Source: Puia dinghuensis
GTDB taxonomy: Bacteria; Bacteroidota; Bacteroidia; Chitinophagales; Chitinophagaceae
Reading direction: 5' to 3'
Length of the DNA: 64,000 nucleotides
Assembly (NCBI RefSeq): GCF_014642875.1
Contig: NZ_BMJC01000003.1
Location: 496,001 to 560,000, forward strand
This document shows, in pieces, positions 61,922 to 64,000 of the stretch (positions within the stretch are counted from its first letter, which is position 1; the number at the start of each line of letters is the position of its first letter). Position numbers and translations under genes: made by a program. The notes beneath the pieces are model-generated. The model worked only from the letters and a program-made list of their open reading frames with translations, was not told where the DNA came from and did not search any database.

Positions 61922-63379
61922 ATGACGAATTGTATGAGTGTCGTTCACAACAAAGACTTAGGAACTAAACAGAAAGCGCTTGCCATCAACCTCGATCCCC
62001 AGATTTACGGCTCCTTTGCAGAGATTGGCGCCGGACAGGATGTTGCCGCCTATTTCTTCAAGGCGGGGGCTTCTTCGGGCACCATCGCCAAAACAATGTC
62101 AGCCTACGACATGACCTTTTCCGACGCCATCTATGGCGCATCGAAAGGCCGGCGCTATGTAAGCGAAGCCCGGCTGATGGCGATGCAGGATAAGGAATAT
62201 GGGCTATTGATCGAGCGGCTTGCCGAATCACGCGGCGAGAGGACTACTTTTTTCTCTTTTGCCGATACGATGACGGCACTGAATTACCACAAGACGAATG
62301 AGGGACATGGCTGGATGGGCGTCCGCTTCCAGCTGAAGCCAAACGGGGAATACAACGACGTGGTGATCCATGTGAAATTGCTGGATAACGACAATGTTCT
62401 GCAGCAGGCCACGGTGGGTGTCCTCGGCGTAAATCTCCTTTATGCCTGTTTTTACTATTACACCCACCCCGATATTTTCCTTCAGTCGCTGATGGACAAT
62501 CTCACCAAGGATGCCCTGCAGATAGACATGATCCGATTTGAAGGGCCTGATTTTACCAACGTGGACAACCGGCTGATGAGTCTGCACCTGGTGAAGTACG
62601 GTTTTTCGGATGCGGCCTTGTTCGGTCCGGATGGGAAGAACATGCAGCCTTCCGAGGTGTTGCATAAGAAGCATGCCGTGGTGATCCGCGGACGGTTCAG
62701 GCCGGTGATCAATGTCCATATCGACATGCTAAACAACGGTGTCAGGCAATTTTTGCAGGAGCCGGATGTAGATAAGGATAATGTCGTGGTCGTGACGGAG
62801 CTGACCCTCCAGGCGCTGAAGGAAAGAGATGCGGACCCGACTGCGGACATAGATGAAAAAGATTTTCTCGATAGGGTGGATATCCTATGTGCGTTGGGGC
62901 AGACGGTGCTGATCTCCGATTTCCACGAGTATTATAAATTAGTGGCCTATCTGTCGAAGATCACCAGGCTCAAAATGGGGGTGGTGCTGGGCTTTCCCAA
63001 CCTGGAATATATCTTCTCCGAGGAACATTACAAAGATCTGCCGGGGGGTATCCTCGAATCGTTTGCCGCGCTGTTCAGCCGGAATGTTAAGCTGTTCGTC
63101 TACCCTACCCTGCGCAATGGGATTATTTACAACTGCCTGCGATTTAACCCGCCGACTCACCTTGTAGACCTGTACCGATACCTCATCGCCAATAATAAGA
63201 TCGAGGATATCCGGCATTACCAGGAGAGTAATCTCCAGGTACAGACGGACAGGGTTCTGCATATGATCAAGCATGGGGAGGAAGGATGGGAACAATATGT
63301 GCCGTCCGAAGTGGCAGCGATGATCAAAGCACGCTGTCTGTTTGGGTATGTATGTGAGCCCAGGCCGGCCAATCAGTAG
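61922..63379 (+). CDS. Conserved protein of unknown function (about 480 residues)
   Basis: The 485-residue protein has no signal peptide or membrane span. Its opening (ALAINLDPQIYGSFAEIGAGQDVAAYFFKAG, then GTIAKTMSAYDMTFSDAIYG) is highly characteristic of a widespread bacterial family of this size. From memory, that family is often labelled as a TonB-dependent receptor or a nucleotide adenylyltransferase; the sequence supports neither label. Further conserved stretches are FFSFADTMTALNYHK, GHGWMGVRFQLKP and RGRFRPVINVHIDML. The large alpha/beta pattern suggests a soluble cytoplasmic enzyme or scaffold. It follows the DNase II homologue with a 106-base gap containing a TATATTTA box, and a terminator comes 35 bases after its stop. 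Confidence 0.8.
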   Translation: MTNCMSVVHNKDLGTKQKALAINLDPQIYGSFAEIGAGQDVAAYFFKAGASSGTIAKTMSAYDMTFSDAIYGASKGRRYVSEARLMAMQDKEYGLLIERLAESRGERTTFFSFADTMTALNYHKTNEGHGWMGVRFQLKPNGEYNDVVIHVKLLDNDNVLQQATVGVLGVNLLYACFYYYTHPDIFLQSLMDNLTKDALQIDMIRFEGPDFTNVDNRLMSLHLVKYGFSDAALFGPDGKNMQPSEVLHKKHAVVIRGRFRPVINVHIDMLNNGVRQFLQEPDVDKDNVVVVTELTLQALKERDADPTADIDEKDFLDRVDILCALGQTVLISDFHEYYKLVAYLSKITRLKMGVVLGFPNLEYIFSEEHYKDLPGGILESFAALFSRNVKLFVYPTLRNGIIYNCLRFNPPTHLVDLYRYLIANNKIEDIRHYQESNLQVQTDRVLHMIKHGEEGWEQYVPSEVAAMIKARCLFGYVCEPRPANQ

Positions 63380-63413
63380 TTTTTCTATTCCTTTATTAAG
63401 AGTTTATGACAAG

Positions 63414-63441
63414 AAGCGCCTAAAGACCGGGCGCTTTTTTT
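63414..63441 (+). terminator. Rho-independent terminator after the conserved unknown gene
   Basis: AAGCGCC (63414-63420) and GGCGCTT (63430-63436) form a 7-bp stem followed by a T-run to 63441. Confidence 0.75.
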
Positions 63442-63492
63442 CCACATGGCGAGAACAATAATGTTTAGCAATTGGGAAATCGTGTTTTATTG

Positions 63493-63529
63493 ACCAATTT
63501 TGGTTTGATATCTTTTTGTTAAACCAAAT
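63493..63529. promoter_or_regulatory. Clustered ACCAAA half-sites upstream of a small membrane peptide
   Basis: ACCAA-tt-TTGGT (63493-63504) overlaps TTTGGTTT (63499-63506), which is repeated inverted as AAACCAAA (63521-63528). A TATCTTTTTG box at 63509-63518 lies between the last two. The arrangement suggests an operator around a promoter for the 25-residue ORF; T-rich sequence makes chance possible. Confidence 0.4.
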
Positions 63530-63537
63530 CCATTCTT

Positions 63538-63615
63538 ATGAAAACTGAACATGTTGCTGCATTTCTTGTTGGCGCATTGATCCTGGGCATTATCTTAACA
63601 ACCTGTATCAAGTAA
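63538..63615 (+). CDS. 25-residue single-span membrane peptide
   Basis: An ATG at 63538 opens a 25-codon frame ending in TAA at 63613-63615. It has a short charged start (MKTEH), one hydrophobic span (VAAFLVGALILGIILTT) and the end CIK. It is too short for ordinary ORF callers. The span and the promoter-like cluster in front argue that it is real, but there is no homology evidence. Small membrane peptides often regulate transporters or act as toxins; no antitoxin is visible. Confidence 0.45.
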   Translation: MKTEHVAAFLVGALILGIILTTCIK

Positions 63616-63710
63616 GGGCTGTATTTGCGAACAGTGGCTGTATCAAAAACGTACGATGACGCACTGCGTAGTGAGTGAGGATGAAAGTTTGTAAATTGCG
63701 GTGCGGCACT

Positions 63711-64000
63711 ATGAAAAATTCCCGGTTATTATCCAAAAGTATAGCAGGGATGCTATTCCTGCTTCTCGCCATGGCGCTGGCGATGTTCTTACCCTATGGC
63801 AGTCTTCATTACAGGTTAGCCTGGTTGTACTTAATTGTGTTTTTTGTCCCCGTCCTTTTTATTACCGCCTATTTATTTTTATTCGACAAGCACCTGCTGG
63901 AAAGCAGACTCGCTGTCGGACCCGTTGCGGAGCCAACCGTAACCCAAAAGCTGATCCAATCAGCAGCAGGTGTGGCATTTATTGGGGTTTATATTCTATC
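63711..64000 (+). CDS. Isoprenylcysteine-methyltransferase-like membrane protein, cut off by window edge
   Basis: From the ATG at 63711 the frame is open to the window end, giving 96 residues. An alternative ATG at 63681 in the same frame would add ten. Membrane segments are seen near residues 11-28 and 38-60 (AWLYLIVFFVPVLFITAYLFL). The following stretch (FDKHLLESRLAVGPVAEPTVTQKLIQS) matches the N-terminal part of bacterial ICMT-like methyltransferase family proteins (about 210-240 residues), so roughly half to two thirds lies beyond the edge. Those proteins have unknown substrates in bacteria. The catalytic C-terminal half is not visible. Confidence 0.7.
   Translation, partial: MKNSRLLSKSIAGMLFLLLAMALAMFLPYGSLHYRLAWLYLIVFFVPVLFITAYLFLFDKHLLESRLAVGPVAEPTVTQKLIQSAAGVAFIGVYIL

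Overview
The window looks like a chromosomal segment of a Bacteroidota bacterium, most likely from the Chitinophagaceae or a close relative (inference). The evidence is a SusC/SusD pair with an ECF sigma factor and a FecR-type anti-sigma factor, lipoproteins with Bacteroidota-style lipoboxes, a gliding-motility-associated (T9SS type B) C-terminal domain, DUF4382, DUF4440 and DUF4974 proteins, a GH97 enzyme, and promoter-like TAnnTTTG (-7) boxes in place of E. coli-type -10 boxes. The sequence is about 90% coding. Gene pairs are often joined by TAATG or ATGA overlaps. I saw no rRNA, tRNA, CRISPR array, insertion sequence or prophage.

Layout, left to right. 1-4.6 kb: a truncated tandem-amidohydrolase protein on the minus strand, then a plus-strand operon deoC - SPOR protein - M20 amidohydrolase. 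4.7-11.2 kb: a minus-strand ECF sigma - FecR - SusC - SusD uptake locus, preceded by an exported HExxH protein. 12.3-18.6 kb: malic enzyme/phosphotransacetylase fusion, an MlaE/MlaF lipid-transport pair, an AraC-type regulator, a PEBP-like protein and sucD. 18.7-28.3 kb: a small exported protein made of charged heptads, a 2056-residue alpha-2-macroglobulin coupled to an FAD oxidoreductase, and two MtfA-like membrane-anchored metallopeptidase paralogues. 28.4-39.1 kb: aspS, a membrane protein, a trypsin-fold protease with a C-terminal anchor, rarA, a GNAT protein, a beta-barrel, a stand-alone sorting-domain-like protein, a nucleotidase and uvrA.

39.2-43 kb: a DUF4382 lipoprotein, then a SAM-I riboswitch with a complete terminator/anti-terminator switch ahead of a transsulfuration enzyme and homoserine dehydrogenase. 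43-51.4 kb: a cell-surface cluster (T9SS protein, lipoprotein, PorT-like barrel, ABC exporter), an exported protein of unknown function and a lone response-regulator receiver domain. 51.4-60.6 kb: carbohydrate genes (GH97, alginate-lyase-like lipoprotein, and a tight nagA-nagB-GH20 operon), with a SWIB-domain protein carrying a histone-H1-like tail and a broken archaemetzincin gene among them. 60.7-64 kb: a bacterial DNase II homologue, a conserved protein of unknown function, a 25-residue membrane peptide and a truncated isoprenylcysteine-methyltransferase-like membrane protein.

The most unusual items are the signal-less DNase II homologue and its neighbour, the archaemetzincin pseudogene, the operator-like inverted repeat in front of nagA, the riboswitch switch geometry, the SWIB/H1-like protein, the DRxDLxx heptad protein, and a sigma/anti-sigma-linked SusC that lacks the STN signalling domain. 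I did not find one clearly new multi-gene system. The best candidate for follow-up is the divergent nagA-nagB-GH20 / DNase II region at 57-63.4 kb. All family assignments are read from motifs by eye; no database search was run.
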